A DNA stretch of 64,000 nucleotides, taken from Roseovarius pacificus (GTDB lineage: Bacteria > Pseudomonadota > Alphaproteobacteria > Rhodobacterales > Rhodobacteraceae). The stretch's first letter is position 1. Every line of letters starts with the position of its first letter. The stretch spans positions 62,001 through 126,000 of the forward strand of contig NZ_FRBR01000007.1 of assembly GCF_900142665.1 (NCBI RefSeq), in the 5' to 3' direction. Shown piece after piece: positions 41,037 to 49,984 of the stretch. Under the pieces are notes generated by a model. That model saw only the letters and a program-made list of their open reading frames with translations, did no database searches and was not told the DNA's origin. Both the position numbers and the translations under genes were made by a program.

Positions 41037-41121
41037 GCGGGTGTGGCGAAATTGGTAGACGCACCAGATTTAGGTTCTGGCGCCGCAAGGCGTGGGGGTT
41101 CAAGTCCCTCCACCCGCACCA
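41037..41121 (+). tRNA. tRNA-Leu (anticodon UAG)
   Basis: Acceptor stem GCGGGTG pairs with CACCCGC followed by encoded ACCA. The anticodon arm CCAGA-TTTAGGT-TCTGG gives anticodon TAG. A class II variable arm (GCCGCAAGGC) and T arm (GGGGTTCAAGTCCCTC) are present. 85 nt including CCA. No integrase or att-like duplication was seen behind it. Confidence 0.97.
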
Positions 41122-41347
41122 AGTTAACCCATTGAAATCAAAGAATGCCCTTGCAAATCAGGGCCTGTGGCCGGTTTGTGGTTACAGCTTGGGTTACAAA
41201 AGGCGGTTTGCGGGATCGACCGCGTCGGTCTCGATTATCTTGATGCGCGGCGGGGGTGTCGGGTCTGCCGGAAAAAATTGACAGGGCGCAGGCGAAAGCG
41301 CAGGCTTAGGTGATTATCATATATGCATTCACAGATCGGATAGTCTC

Positions 41348-41980
41348 ATGCGACTGAAGGCATTGATCGTCGGGCTGGCGTTTGTGCTGGCAGCGGGACC
41401 GGGGCAGGCGGCCACATTGTTCAGTGTGGATGGAAACCGGGATGCGACCACGCCAATCGGTGAAGGCGCGCCTGACAAGGGGGCGGCCCAGACGTTTGAG
41501 GTGACGCAGACGCTGACCGACGTCGCCTTTTCCTTTGATATGACCTGCAATAACTGCGCGGGGGAATTGCGGCTGATCTCGGGGCGAATGAGTCCGACGG
41601 CGACCATTTTCCAGGAAATTTTCGACACGACCTATACGGGGTGGGAGGGGGCGCAGTCGGCACTGTCGGGGCTGACGCTTATGCCCGATACCTACACGCT
41701 CATCATGACGATGACGACGGGCAATGGCGGTTGGCGGGGAACCACAAGCCCGTCGATCACCGGCAGCGCGATCACTGCGGAAAACGGGTATCTGGTGCTC
41801 AACGACGTGGACCCGAACTTCGTGCCGTGGTCGGGCACCACACCATATGCGGATGCGATGCTGAAATTCACGGTTACCGGCAACGTCGCCACCGCGCCAG
41901 TGCCGCTGCCGGCCTCGCTGCCGTTGCTTTTGGCGGCGCTGGCCGGTCTGGGATTGATCCGGCGGCGGGGCAGGGGCTGA
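41348..41980 (+). CDS. VPLPA-CTERM sorting domain protein
   Basis: Exported protein of 210 residues. It has a signal peptide (LKALIVGLAFVLAAGPGQAA) and a C-terminal tripartite sorting signal: VPLPASLP, a hydrophobic helix (LLLAALAGLGLI) and RRRGRG. That is the alphaproteobacterial VPLPA-CTERM variant of PEP-CTERM, processed by an exosortase-like enzyme usually encoded elsewhere. The mature part is predicted beta-rich with one CxxC (MTCNNCAG). It is probably a surface or extracellular matrix protein; no cognate exosortase is in the window. Confidence 0.85.
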   Translation: MRLKALIVGLAFVLAAGPGQAATLFSVDGNRDATTPIGEGAPDKGAAQTFEVTQTLTDVAFSFDMTCNNCAGELRLISGRMSPTATIFQEIFDTTYTGWEGAQSALSGLTLMPDTYTLIMTMTTGNGGWRGTTSPSITGSAITAENGYLVLNDVDPNFVPWSGTTPYADAMLKFTVTGNVATAPVPLPASLPLLLAALAGLGLIRRRGRG

Positions 41981-42206
41981 GCGTTCGGCGCGGTGACGTT
42001 CCGGGATTGCGGTTGACGGTTTTCAGCGCGGGGTCGTTCAGGGTGCCGGTTCGCGGCTGCGCCCCCTTGAGCCGGTATCATTCTACAGTTCGTGAATGCG
42101 GCGGGGCAGACTCTGCTTGCGTCCGGGCGAAGCCAACCCTAGAAGGGCCACTGATTTTGACCGCCGCGGACGCCTCCGCGGCCCGATGCTATGGATGAGG
42201 ACGACT

Positions 42207-43538
42207 ATGCAGGTCACCGAGACCCTGAACGAAGGGCTGAAACGCGCGTACACAATGATCCTGACCGCCCAGGAACTGGACGACAAGGTCACCGCGAAAC
42301 TGAAAGAGGCCCAGCCTGAAATCGAAATGAAAGGCTTCCGCAAGGGCAAGGTGCCCCTGCCGCTGCTGAAAAAGCAGTTCGGCCAGCGTGTGCTGGGCGA
42401 AGCCATGCAGGAGGCCGTCGATGGCGCGATGGCGCAGCATTTCGAAGACAAGGGCGAGCGCCCGGCCGCCGAGCCTGCCGTCAAGATGGTCAACGAGGAC
42501 TGGAAAGAGGGCGACGATGTCGAAGTCGAGATGTCGTATGAAGCGCTGCCCGAGATTCCCGAGGTGGACCTGAGCACGATCAAGGTCGAGCGTCTGGTCG
42601 CCAAGGCCGATGACGAGGCGGTTGACGAAGCGCTGGCCAATCTGGCCGAGAGCGCGCAGGACTTCAAGGACCGCAAGAAAGGCACCAAGTCGAAAGACGG
42701 CGATCAGGTCGTGATCGACTTTGTCGGCAAGGTCGATGGCGAGGCGTTCGAGGGCGGTTCCGCCGAGGACTATCCGCTGGTTCTGGGCTCGAACAGCTTC
42801 ATCCCCGGTTTCGAGGATCAGCTTGTCGGCGTGAAGGCCGGTGAGGAAAAAGACGTGACCGTCACCTTCCCCGAAGAGTACCAGGCCGAACATCTGGCCG
42901 GGAAAGAGGCCGTGTTCGAGTGCAAGATCAAGGAAGTGAAAGAGCCCGTCGCCACCGAGGTGAACGATGAGCTGGCCCAGAAATACGGCGCCGAAAGCCT
43001 TGACGACCTGAAGGGCCAGATCAAGGAGCGTCTGGAAGCCGAATACGCGGGGGCGGCACGCGCCGTGCTGAAGCGCAAGCTGCTGGACGAGATGGACAAG
43101 CTGGTGAGCTTCGATTTGCCCCCCAGCATGGTCGAGGCCGAAGCCAAGCAGATCGCGCATCAGCTGTGGCACGAGGAGAACCCCGATGTTCAGGGGCACG
43201 ATCATCCCGAGGTCGAGCCGACCGAAGAGCACAACACGCTGGCCGAACGCCGCGTGCGTCTGGGGCTGCTGCTGGCCGAACTGGGCCAGAAGGCCGAGGT
43301 CGAGGTCAGCGATGCCGAGATGACGCAGGCCGTGATGGAACAGGCCCGTCAGTATCCGGGGCAGGAGCGCCAGTTCTTCGAATTCGTTCAGAACAACCCG
43401 CAGATGCGCCAGCAACTGCGTGCGCCGATCTTTGAAGAGAAGGTCATCGACCATGTCATCGGGCTGGCCGAAGTCAGCGACAAGGACGTGTCCAAGGCCG
43501 ATCTGGAAAAGGCTGTCGAGGCTCTGGACGAAGAGTGA
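42207..43538 (+). CDS. tig: Trigger factor (ribosome-associated chaperone)
   Basis: Cotranslational chaperone and peptidyl-prolyl isomerase, 443 residues. The ribosome-binding tail has [16 protein letters not shown]. The central FKBP domain has [20 protein letters not shown] and [11 protein letters not shown]. The C-terminal helical arms follow. ATG 42207 gives the family-typical [11 protein letters not shown]; ATGs at 42186 and 42195 are in frame but less likely. A strong terminator follows. Confidence 0.96.
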   Translation: MQVTETLNEGLKRAYTMILTAQELDDKVTAKLKEAQPEIEMKGFRKGKVPLPLLKKQFGQRVLGEAMQEAVDGAMAQHFEDKGERPAAEPAVKMVNEDWKEGDDVEVEMSYEALPEIPEVDLSTIKVERLVAKADDEAVDEALANLAESAQDFKDRKKGTKSKDGDQVVIDFVGKVDGEAFEGGSAEDYPLVLGSNSFIPGFEDQLVGVKAGEEKDVTVTFPEEYQAEHLAGKEAVFECKIKEVKEPVATEVNDELAQKYGAESLDDLKGQIKERLEAEYAGAARAVLKRKLLDEMDKLVSFDLPPSMVEAEAKQIAHQLWHEENPDVQGHDHPEVEPTEEHNTLAERRVRLGLLLAELGQKAEVEVSDAEMTQAVMEQARQYPGQERQFFEFVQNNPQMRQQLRAPIFEEKVIDHVIGLAEVSDKDVSKADLEKAVEALDEE

Positions 43539-43583
43539 GCCCGAAACCGGGGCGCTGTTCTCTGGTCGTCGTGGAATGAATGC

Positions 43584-43615
43584 GGGCCGCCCCTGGATGG
43601 GGCGGCCCGTTCCGT
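43584..43615 (+). terminator. Rho-independent terminator of tig
   Basis: A 10-bp stem GGGCCGCCCC/GGGGCGGCCC with a 5-nt loop and a short T-rich tail (GTTCCGTTCTT), 45 bp beyond the tig stop. Confidence 0.8.
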
Positions 43616-43687
43616 TCTTGAGTCAGTCAGCCGGGCAGGGGAGATAATCCACACCGGCAAACCTGCATGGCCTTTCGATGGGGTGGG

Positions 43688-44485
43688 TCAGGCGTTGCAG
43701 TCGCGACCAGAACGAAACATCTGGGATATCTTTTCCTGTAAGGCCAGTGCAGCCTGCCGTTCGTCATCGGTGGCGGCAGCGGCGACCTGTTCGTCACAGT
43801 AATCGCGCAGTTCCGGTGTCATGGCGTCGCCGGCAGTACGGGCGGCCAGTGCATCGGCGACTTCATTTTCGTCGGCAAAGATGTCTCCGGTGATGCCGGC
43901 GAAGTTACGGATGCGCGCGATACGCTCTTGCGTGATGTCGCTGAGCGCGGCAAGGGCCTTGGTCTTGCCCATCTGGACGGTTTTCCCGATATAGCCGTAA
44001 GGGGCATTGTCGCAGCGCTTGAGGATGCGGTCCATCGCCGGGTCGACGACGCTGATCACGTCGCTGATGCCGGATTCAAAGGCGTATTCCGCGATGCCCG
44101 CCATCAGTTCGCAGGCGGTGTAGGATACGCTGCGGGAATTGCCCGGACGCTTGAGGCGTTCGGTGTCGATGCAGAACCGGGTGTTTTCCCAGATTGTCGC
44201 GCTGCGCAGGGGCGGTTCCCCGCACAGGATGTCCTGGAACACGTCGGTCAGCATGTGCGGCCCGGTGGTTTGCAGCATCCGGTTGCACCCCACGACATTG
44301 TAATCGTCATCGAGTGCGACAAGGTATGCAGGATCGAGATCGTCGAACAGATCGAATTCACGGCCATTGCGCACGGTTACATCCCAGCCCATCCGATCAT
44401 GGAAAACGCGGGCGCGCAGTTTGAACATGTCGTCAATAACCGGTCCGAATCGATGGCGGTTCAACGCGTCAATAACAAGGATCAT
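43688..44485 (-). CDS. luxI: Acyl-homoserine-lactone synthase (LuxI family) with C-terminal extension
   Basis: Quorum-sensing signal synthase, 265 residues versus about 200-220 for typical LuxI. With the start at 44485 the invariant residues fall exactly at the family positions: Arg24, Phe28, Trp34, Glu43, Asp45, Asp48, Arg69, Glu100 and Arg103. The extra C-terminal about 50 residues are acidic and Ala-rich (TPELRDYCDEQVAAA) and of unknown role. It lies behind luxR in the same direction, with a candidate lux box in between. Confidence 0.93.
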   Translation of the reverse strand: MILVIDALNRHRFGPVIDDMFKLRARVFHDRMGWDVTVRNGREFDLFDDLDPAYLVALDDDYNVVGCNRMLQTTGPHMLTDVFQDILCGEPPLRSATIWENTRFCIDTERLKRPGNSRSVSYTACELMAGIAEYAFESGISDVISVVDPAMDRILKRCDNAPYGYIGKTVQMGKTKALAALSDITQERIARIRNFAGITGDIFADENEVADALAARTAGDAMTPELRDYCDEQVAAAATDDERQAALALQEKISQMFRSGRDCNA

Positions 44486-44592
44486 GGCGTTTGTTCCCCA
44501 AAGTGGTGGTGATTGGGGAAAGGATATCAAGGGATCGTTCCTGTGGAATTAGGGAAATCCCGTAGTTTGGGGTGCTCGGGAAAGTTTTTTTC

Positions 44593-44608
44593 CTGAAATG
44601 CATTCCAG
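44593..44608 (-). promoter_or_regulatory. Candidate lux box upstream of luxI
   Basis: The 16-mer CTGGAATGCATTTCAG (minus strand) is an imperfect palindrome with the CTG-N10-CAG spacing of LuxR-type binding sites. It ends 108 bp ahead of the luxI start, in the 171-bp luxR-luxI intergenic region. It would make luxI autoinducible by the adjacent LuxR. Confidence 0.5.
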
Positions 44609-44656
44609 CCCGAGGATGCCCCCGTGGGCGTTGCGTGTCATGTTTTCGTTACTGAA

Positions 44657-45370
44657 TCAACCGGGAAGTATCAGCCCCAGGCTGACGGCGCGTCCGACGG
44701 CTTGTGCGGTGCTGATGGTGCAGAGTTTCTCGCGTGACGACCGCAAATGCACTTCGACGGTACGTGGCGAGATCGACAGGATGTCACCGACATCCTGTTG
44801 CGACTTGCCTGCCGCCACCCATTGCAGAATCTCCAGTTCCCGCGATGAAAGGTTGGGATGCCGCAGGGTTTTCATCAGGGGTTCGGAATTCATCACGGTG
44901 TCATGCAGATGCACCGCATTGTTCAGAAGGCTTCCGATGATCTCCCGCTTCAGGCGGGCCCATTCGGTTGCGGTGGTCGAGGTGCAGGCGCAGAGCAGGC
45001 CGGTTTCGCCGAACATTCCGCGGATTGGAACCGTCACGCCCTGCGAGGGCAGGCCGAAATCATGGGCGTCGCGAAATACCCTGTCGTAGTTGGTGTCATT
45101 GGTCAGACGATTCCAGTCGACGGGGGCGACGGACCGCGCCGCCGAGCGAAGCGTCGGATCGAATTGTTGCAGGCCGTGATGGACGTAATGGGCCTTCCAC
45201 TCGTCCGGGTAGGTGGTGAACCCGTGCATCTTGCCCGAGATCGGGTTGACCGCGAAATAGGTTGCGTGCTCGACACCAAGCGTATCGCACAGCTTGTTCA
45301 GATGCGCGACGAAATCACGCTGCCCGTCGGGCGTACTGGCCAAGTCTATCAGATCCATGCGCTTGTTCAT
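44657..45370 (-). CDS. luxR: LuxR family autoinducer-binding transcriptional regulator
   Basis: 237 residues. The N-terminal autoinducer-binding domain has the ligand-pocket set W-KAHYVHHGLQQFDP (Trp, Tyr and Asp at their usual spacing). The C-terminal LuxR helix-turn-helix has LSSRELEILQWVAAGKS and ISPRTVEVHLRSSREKL. It lies directly upstream of luxI. The start at 45370 or at Met5 (45358) is undecided since neither has a strong RBS. Confidence 0.93.
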   Translation of the reverse strand: MNKRMDLIDLASTPDGQRDFVAHLNKLCDTLGVEHATYFAVNPISGKMHGFTTYPDEWKAHYVHHGLQQFDPTLRSAARSVAPVDWNRLTNDTNYDRVFRDAHDFGLPSQGVTVPIRGMFGETGLLCACTSTTATEWARLKREIIGSLLNNAVHLHDTVMNSEPLMKTLRHPNLSSRELEILQWVAAGKSQQDVGDILSISPRTVEVHLRSSREKLCTISTAQAVGRAVSLGLILPG

Positions 45371-45437
45371 GTCGTATCGGGGGCGCAGGGGCGCCCTCTC
45401 CTCAGTTCAGCGTTTCGATCACCCTTACCGGGGTCAA

Positions 45438-45465
45438 TTTATACAAACACCATCGGGAATACCAA
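45438..45465 (-). promoter_or_regulatory. Candidate promoter of luxR
   Basis: On the minus strand TTGGTA (-35) and TATAAA (-10) are 16 bp apart, about 68 bp ahead of the luxR start codon. Confidence 0.4.
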
Positions 45466-45716
45466 GATGGCAGGAATGTCGTGATACACTCGTACAGGTC
45501 TTGTCGCCTTGGATTACTGCTTTACGGGGTGCACGAACGTTGACTTGAAACAGCGAGAGACCGGTCGGCAGACAGGTTAGCGTTAATTATAACGACATAT
45601 TGCGGCATTGTCTTGGCGCTTGGGGAGCGGATTCCAGCCGACGCAAAGAATCGCCGTCAGACAGATGAAAACCTGATAAAGCAATACTTCCGGACCGCCG
45701 GGCATCGGAGCCGAAT

Positions 45717-45747
45717 GAAAAGGGCCGCGCGACACTGCCGCGCGACC
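45717..45747 (-). terminator. Terminator of the rpsF-rpsR-rplI operon
   Basis: On the minus strand a 10-bp stem (GGGTCGCGCG/CGCGCGGCCC with one G-T pair) is followed by TTTTC, 26 bp beyond the rplI stop. Confidence 0.8.
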
Positions 45748-45772
45748 CGGATTCTTTTCGGTAACGTCTGGA

Positions 45773-46411
45773 TCAGGCGTTGTCTTCGTCGTCCGATGCG
45801 TCCTGCTCGGGCAGGACTTCTTCGACCGTTTCGGCCAGATCTTCGTCGTCCGATGCGGCGCTGCCGATGTCTTCGAAGAGTTCCGCGATTTCATAATCGG
45901 CGGCGGCTTCTTCTTCTGCGGCGGCGTCCTGAATGCTTTTGCCCGACGCTTGCAGTTCGGCCTCTTCGGGCGAACGGGCGACGTTCAGTTGCATGTGCAC
46001 CTCGACCTCGGGATGCAGGTGCACCTCGACGTCGTGCAGGCCCAGGGTCTTGATCGGCTGGCGAATCAGAACCTGCTTGCGGTCGAGCGAGAAGCCTTCC
46101 TCGGTGGCGACGGCGGCGGCGTCACGGGTCGAAACCGAACCGTAGAGGTTGCCACCGTCAGAGGCCTGACGAATCACGACGAACTGCTGACCATCCAGCT
46201 TTTCGGCCAGTTGCTCGGCTTCCTTGCGGGTTTCCAGGTTGCGGGCTTCCAGCTGCGCTTTCTGATCTTCGAAGCCTTTGATGTTGGCCTCGGAGGCCGA
46301 CAGGGCCTTGCCCTGGGGCAGGAGGTAGTTGCGGGCGAAACCGGGCTTGACGTCGACGACATCGCCCATCTGGCCCAGCTTGGCCACGCGTTCGAGAAGG
46401 ATAACTTGCAT
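45773..46411 (-). CDS. rplI: 50S ribosomal protein L9 with acidic C-terminal extension
   Basis: Large-subunit protein, 212 residues against about 149 in E. coli. The N-domain begins [29 protein letters not shown] and ends in the connecting helix, followed by the C-domain ([25 protein letters not shown]). The extra about 60 residues are strongly acidic ([29 protein letters not shown]). Such tails occur in related Rhodobacterales. Confidence 0.96.
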   Translation of the reverse strand: MQVILLERVAKLGQMGDVVDVKPGFARNYLLPQGKALSASEANIKGFEDQKAQLEARNLETRKEAEQLAEKLDGQQFVVIRQASDGGNLYGSVSTRDAAAVATEEGFSLDRKQVLIRQPIKTLGLHDVEVHLHPEVEVHMQLNVARSPEEAELQASGKSIQDAAAEEEAAADYEIAELFEDIGSAASDDEDLAETVEEVLPEQDASDDEDNA

Positions 46412-46423
46412 GATGCTCTCTCC

Positions 46424-46651
46424 TTACTTCACGGCGTAGGGCAGCAGGGCGAGGAAGCGCGCGCGCTTGATGGCGCGGGACAGCTCACGCTGCTTCTTGG
46501 CCGAAACGGCGGTGATGCGCGACGGCACGATCTTGCCACGCTCGGAAATGTAGCGTTGCAGAAGCTTCGTGTCTTTATAGTCGATCTTGGGTGCGTTGTC
46601 GCCCGAGAAGGGGCAGACCTTGCGGCGGCGGAAAAACGGTTTTGCAGCCAT
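46424..46651 (-). CDS. rpsR: 30S ribosomal protein S18
   Basis: 75 residues with the family core: [20 protein letters not shown], then [18 protein letters not shown] and [18 protein letters not shown]. It is the middle gene of rpsF-rpsR-rplI. S18 and S6 bind together to the 30S platform and, in many bacteria, to their own mRNA leader. Confidence 0.98.
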   Translation of the reverse strand: MAAKPFFRRRKVCPFSGDNAPKIDYKDTKLLQRYISERGKIVPSRITAVSAKKQRELSRAIKRARFLALLPYAVK

Positions 46652-46679
46652 GGTTTAGTGTCCTTTCTTCAGGCGGTTA

Positions 46680-47033
46680 TCAACGGCGCTCGCGACGGCT
46701 GTCGCGATCTTCCTTCTTCTGCATCTGGACCGAGGGGCCCTCTTCGTGCTCGTCGACCTTGATGGTCATGACGCGCATCACATCGTCATGCAGGCGCATC
46801 AGGCGTTCCATTTCCTGAACGGCCGGCGCGGGGGCGTCGGTTTTCAGGAAGGAGTAGTGGCCCTTGCGGTTCTTGTTGATCTTGTAGGCCATCGTCTTGA
46901 CGCCCCAGTACTCGCTGTCGACGATCTTGCCGCCGTTGTCGGACAGAACGGTACCGAAATGTTCGATGAGGCCTTCGGCCTGCGCGTTGGACAGATCCTG
47001 GCGCGCGATAAATACATGCTCATACAGCGGCAT
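46680..47033 (-). CDS. rpsF: 30S ribosomal protein S6
   Basis: 117 residues: MPLYEHVFIARQDL start, GGKIVDSEYWGVKTMAYKI and RKGHYSFLKTDAP, with a basic C-terminal tail (KKEDRDSRRERR). ATG 47033 is the family start; the frame is open upstream without similarity. First gene of the operon, with a structured leader upstream. Confidence 0.97.
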   Translation of the reverse strand: MPLYEHVFIARQDLSNAQAEGLIEHFGTVLSDNGGKIVDSEYWGVKTMAYKINKNRKGHYSFLKTDAPAPAVQEMERLMRLHDDVMRVMTIKVDEHEEGPSVQMQKKEDRDSRRERR

Positions 47034-47078
47034 GTGATCTCCACTTCTTTCAAGGCGCATTTCAAAGGCGGGCCATAT

Positions 47079-47131
47079 CCTTCCGCGGCCCCGCCACGAG
47101 AGACTGCGCGGTTCAAACCTCGTGCGGAAGG
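47079..47131 (-). promoter_or_regulatory. Structured mRNA leader upstream of rpsF (candidate S6:S18 autoregulatory element)
   Basis: On the minus strand CCTTCCGC pairs perfectly with GCGGAAGG, enclosing a second perfect stem CACGAG/CTCGTG. An asymmetric GC-rich bulge containing CCG lies on the 3' side. It is 46-98 nt ahead of the rpsF start. S6:S18 leaders in several phyla are hairpins with a CCG-containing bulge. Confidence 0.5.
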
Positions 47132-47269
47132 ATGGGCGCGTATACGATGGATCGTGTCGTGGCGCAAGTGGCCGCATTGCTTATGACGCATGTCCCAGAA
47201 TTTGTCTGCGCTTTGCCCAAATCGCGCCTCAATCACGGGGTTCTTTCAAGGTTAACAAATCATGAAAGG

Positions 47270-47776
47270 ATGCTCGTCGTGGTTGCGCTGCATGAATTGT
47301 CGAATATCGATCCCGACACCCTGATTGAAAGGAATGCCCGTTGCGCGCTGCGGGGCAAGGCGGCGCTGCGGCGGGCGATGAAGATGGGCTTTGGCGCGGC
47401 TTTTCTGATGGCGTCAGTCGGGTTGTGGGTGTTCCAGGCAGGCGCGGGGGACGGCGCGATGCAGTTGATCAAGCTACTGATCTCGGGCGTGTTGCTGATC
47501 ATCGGGTTGTTTTGTGTCAGCGGTCTGGACGAGCGCAGCGATGTTCCCGAAATACATATCGACCCCATGAACCGGCAACTTCGTATCGTGAAGGTCGACA
47601 GCGAGGGAATGGCGCGGATATGTGCCACTCATGCGTTTGACGATCTGGCCGAAATCGCGTTGCGTGACGGTTTGCTGACGGCGCGCGATCATGAGGGGTG
47701 CGAACTGTTTGCCATTCCCGTGGACGATCCATCGGTCGTCGAGGCCCTGCGCGATACGATGCAATTGCGTGCATGA
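47270..47776 (+). CDS. Hypothetical membrane protein
   Basis: 168 residues if started at ATG 47270. An N-terminal cytosolic part (VALHELSNIDPDTLIERNARC) is followed by two hydrophobic helices (FGAAFLMASVGLWVF and LLISGVLLIIGLFCVSG). The C-terminal soluble part (about 85 residues) reads like a PH-type or beta-rich domain (RQLRIVKVDSEGMARICATHAFDDLAEI). No family is recognised. The start is uncertain: the frame is open to 47132, and AAAGG directly abuts the chosen ATG. It is divergent from rpsF. Confidence 0.6.
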   Translation: MLVVVALHELSNIDPDTLIERNARCALRGKAALRRAMKMGFGAAFLMASVGLWVFQAGAGDGAMQLIKLLISGVLLIIGLFCVSGLDERSDVPEIHIDPMNRQLRIVKVDSEGMARICATHAFDDLAEIALRDGLLTARDHEGCELFAIPVDDPSVVEALRDTMQLRA

Positions 47777-47926
47777 GGCGCATATAATCATGGCGATCTG
47801 CGCCTTTGTGCAGGCGAATGTTCGCTGATCCACACGTTTTGTTGAATTTAACAGGATTGCCCGAGCCGGAATTACCCCATTTATTGCGTCTGGAACTGTA
47901 ATTTCTATTCCCGAGGGAGAGACGTA

Positions 47927-48502
47927 ATGAAGACACTGCTTTTGACCACCGCCCTGACCGTAGGTGCCATGCCCGCTTTGGCCGCGCCGGAGCAATACAA
48001 TCTGGACCCGAGCCACAGCCAGGTCGTGTTCTCGTACAATCACCTCGGCTATTCCACGACCTACGGGATGTTCGCGGGGTTCGAGGGCGAAATCATGTTC
48101 GACGAGGAAGACCCGGCGAACTCTTCGGTCAACGTGGCGATGCCTGTGCGCTCGATGTTGACCGGATGGGAGGAGCGGTTCGAGCATTTCATGTCTGACG
48201 ATTTCTTCGGTGCGTCCGAAGGGGACATGGTGACGTTTACCTCGACGGGGATCGAAGTGACCGGCGATACCACTGCCGAAATCACCGGCGACCTGACCAT
48301 GAACGGCGTGACCAAATCGGTCGTGCTGGACGCCAAGCTGAACAAGATGGAAGGCCACCCGATGATGGAGGGTAAGCCCTGGGTCGGCTTCGACGCCACC
48401 ACCACATTGATGCGCAGCGACTTCGGCATGGATTTCGCCGTGCCCGCCGTGTCGGACGAAGTCGAGGTCATGATCTCGATCGAGGCTGGAAAAGCCGAAT
48501 AA
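47927..48502 (+). CDS. YceI family periplasmic protein
   Basis: 191 residues with a signal peptide (KTLLLTTALTVGAMPALAA) and the YceI lipocalin-like domain: YNLDPSHSQVVFSYNHLGYS, GDLTMNGVTKSVVLDAKLN and GFDATTTLMRSDFGMD. The family binds isoprenoid chains such as polyprenyl pyrophosphate or quinones. It is convergent with a cytochrome b561-YceI fusion. In E. coli yceI sits next to the cytochrome b561 gene yceJ. Confidence 0.93.
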   Translation: MKTLLLTTALTVGAMPALAAPEQYNLDPSHSQVVFSYNHLGYSTTYGMFAGFEGEIMFDEEDPANSSVNVAMPVRSMLTGWEERFEHFMSDDFFGASEGDMVTFTSTGIEVTGDTTAEITGDLTMNGVTKSVVLDAKLNKMEGHPMMEGKPWVGFDATTTLMRSDFGMDFAVPAVSDEVEVMISIEAGKAE

Positions 48503-48524
48503 CACCGGCTTCCGGGAATGCAGC

Positions 48525-48556
48525 AAGGGCCAGCCTGAACGGCTGGCCCTTTTTTT
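48525..48556 (+). terminator. Terminator between the YceI gene and the cytochrome b561-YceI gene
   Basis: A 10-bp stem AGGGCCAGCC/GGCTGGCCCT with a 5-nt loop is followed by seven T residues. Confidence 0.88.
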
Positions 48557-48578
48557 GTTTGCCAGTGCCGGGGCCGTG

Positions 48579-49811
48579 TCAGCCCCGGTTTGCGGTCAGA
48601 TCGAACCGGATATCCACATCCGCGCCAAGCGATCCCGTGCCCTCTGCGCCGACGTTGAAATCGCGGCGGTCCACGCTCAACCCGCCCTGAGCGGTGGCGC
48701 TGTCACCGTCCACCGTCAGGTCGAACGGCATTTCGACGGGAACCGACTGATCGCGGATCGTCAGGGTTCCGCGCGCGACATGGCCCTGATCGGTGGCGAT
48801 CAGGTCGGCAGTGAACCGGGCGGTGGGGAAGTTCTCCGCATTGAAATATTCGGCTCCCATGGCCTGATCCGTGACCGACCCCAGGGTCAGTGAGCCAATC
48901 GAGATCACGACGGCGACCTCGCCGTGTTTACCGGTTGCATCGGGTGTTTCCGAATAGCTGATATCGGCGGTCCAATCCGCAAAGCTGCCGGTCACGTCCG
49001 AGCCCATTTGCAAGACCGTGATTTCGAGCGTGCCGTCTTGGACCTGCCATTCACTTTGTACGGTTTCCAGGGGTTGGCTGGTTTCGGCTGTTTCAGATGC
49101 TGGCGCGTGCCCCAGCGGAAGCCAGCCAAGCGCACCAGCCCCGCCAAGCGCAACGGCCCACAGGGCCAGAGCCGTCACGGCAGGCAGAACGTGACCGGGT
49201 TGTTTTTCGGTCGGCTGGCCAGGGGCGTGGCCGGGCAACATGCGGCGCAGGGTGGCATCGCGGTCGATCACATGGTGCTTGAGCGCCCCGGCGATGTGCA
49301 GGACGATGGCGCCGATCAGAACCCATTGCAGGATGTAATGCAATACGCCGGACAGGTCGGCCACATAGGCGTCTTTCGGCACGAAGGGCAGGTTTTGTCC
49401 GAAGGGCCACCAGATCGGGGCAAAACCGGACGTGGCCGCGTGGTGCACCCAGCCGGTCAGCGGAACCGCGACAAGAGAGCCGTAAAGCAGCCAGTGGACC
49501 GTTTCGGCCAGCCATGCCTCGGCGGTGTGGTCACCGTTCAGGAGGCCGGGTTTGGTTTGCGCCAAGGCCCACAGGATGCGCGCGAGCGCGACGAAGAACA
49601 CGGTGACGCCGATGGTTTTGTGCATGGAAAACAGGATTGCGGCCCATTGCACGGTGGCTTCGGATGCCGCGATGTCGGGGTTGCGTACCTGATGGGCAAG
49701 GTCGTTGGCGATGATCCCAAGCGGAATCGCCGCCAGGATCAATAGCGCGGTCAGCCAGTGAAAGGTCTTGGTGACGCTGCCATAGGTGGTCGGGGTGTTG
49801 CTGGCGGGCAT
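48579..49811 (-). CDS. Cytochrome b561-type membrane domain fused to a YceI domain
   Basis: 410 residues. Residues about 1-190 are a four-helix di-heme cytochrome b561 (CybB) domain with histidines in KTFHWLTALLI, SMHKTIGVTVF, TVHWLLYGSLVAVPLTGW and VLHIAGALKHHVID. A membrane helix (about 205-225) and linker precede a C-terminal YceI domain (residues about 245-410; ENFPTARFTADLIATDQGHVARGTLTIRDQ, in two segments). The natural E. coli pair yceJ-yceI is here one polypeptide, next to a second free YceI. It would couple quinone/isoprenoid binding to electron transfer. Confidence 0.92.
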   Translation of the reverse strand: MPASNTPTTYGSVTKTFHWLTALLILAAIPLGIIANDLAHQVRNPDIAASEATVQWAAILFSMHKTIGVTVFFVALARILWALAQTKPGLLNGDHTAEAWLAETVHWLLYGSLVAVPLTGWVHHAATSGFAPIWWPFGQNLPFVPKDAYVADLSGVLHYILQWVLIGAIVLHIAGALKHHVIDRDATLRRMLPGHAPGQPTEKQPGHVLPAVTALALWAVALGGAGALGWLPLGHAPASETAETSQPLETVQSEWQVQDGTLEITVLQMGSDVTGSFADWTADISYSETPDATGKHGEVAVVISIGSLTLGSVTDQAMGAEYFNAENFPTARFTADLIATDQGHVARGTLTIRDQSVPVEMPFDLTVDGDSATAQGGLSVDRRDFNVGAEGTGSLGADVDIRFDLTANRG

Positions 49812-49984
49812 GGAATGCTCCTGATTGAAATCTTCGACGCAACATTAACGCCGGGGGCGGAACGGACAATCCCACGCTGCGCACAGGTCACGTGCATGTG
49901 TGCCGCAGCCGGGGTTGCCCGTTGCCTCGGCGGGCGAGGCGCGCTATCGGGGGAATTACCGAACAAGAAAGACAAGAGGTCACG

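Larger units (their letters stand above)
45371..45772. other. 402-bp region between luxR and rplI
   Basis: No convincing gene was seen. It holds the luxR promoter candidate (45438-45465) and the rplI operon terminator (45717-45747). The stretch around 45420-45610 is less GC-rich than the surrounding core. Confidence 0.6.

Noticed and set aside
41122..41347. Prophage or island attachment site behind tRNA-Leu
   Set aside because: No integrase gene and no duplicated tRNA 3' end were found in the window.
45583..46053. Frames on both strands overlapping rplI and its 3' region (45583-45894 minus, 45613-46053 plus)
   Set aside because: They overlap the rplI terminator and coding sequence out of frame, with no similarity to known proteins.
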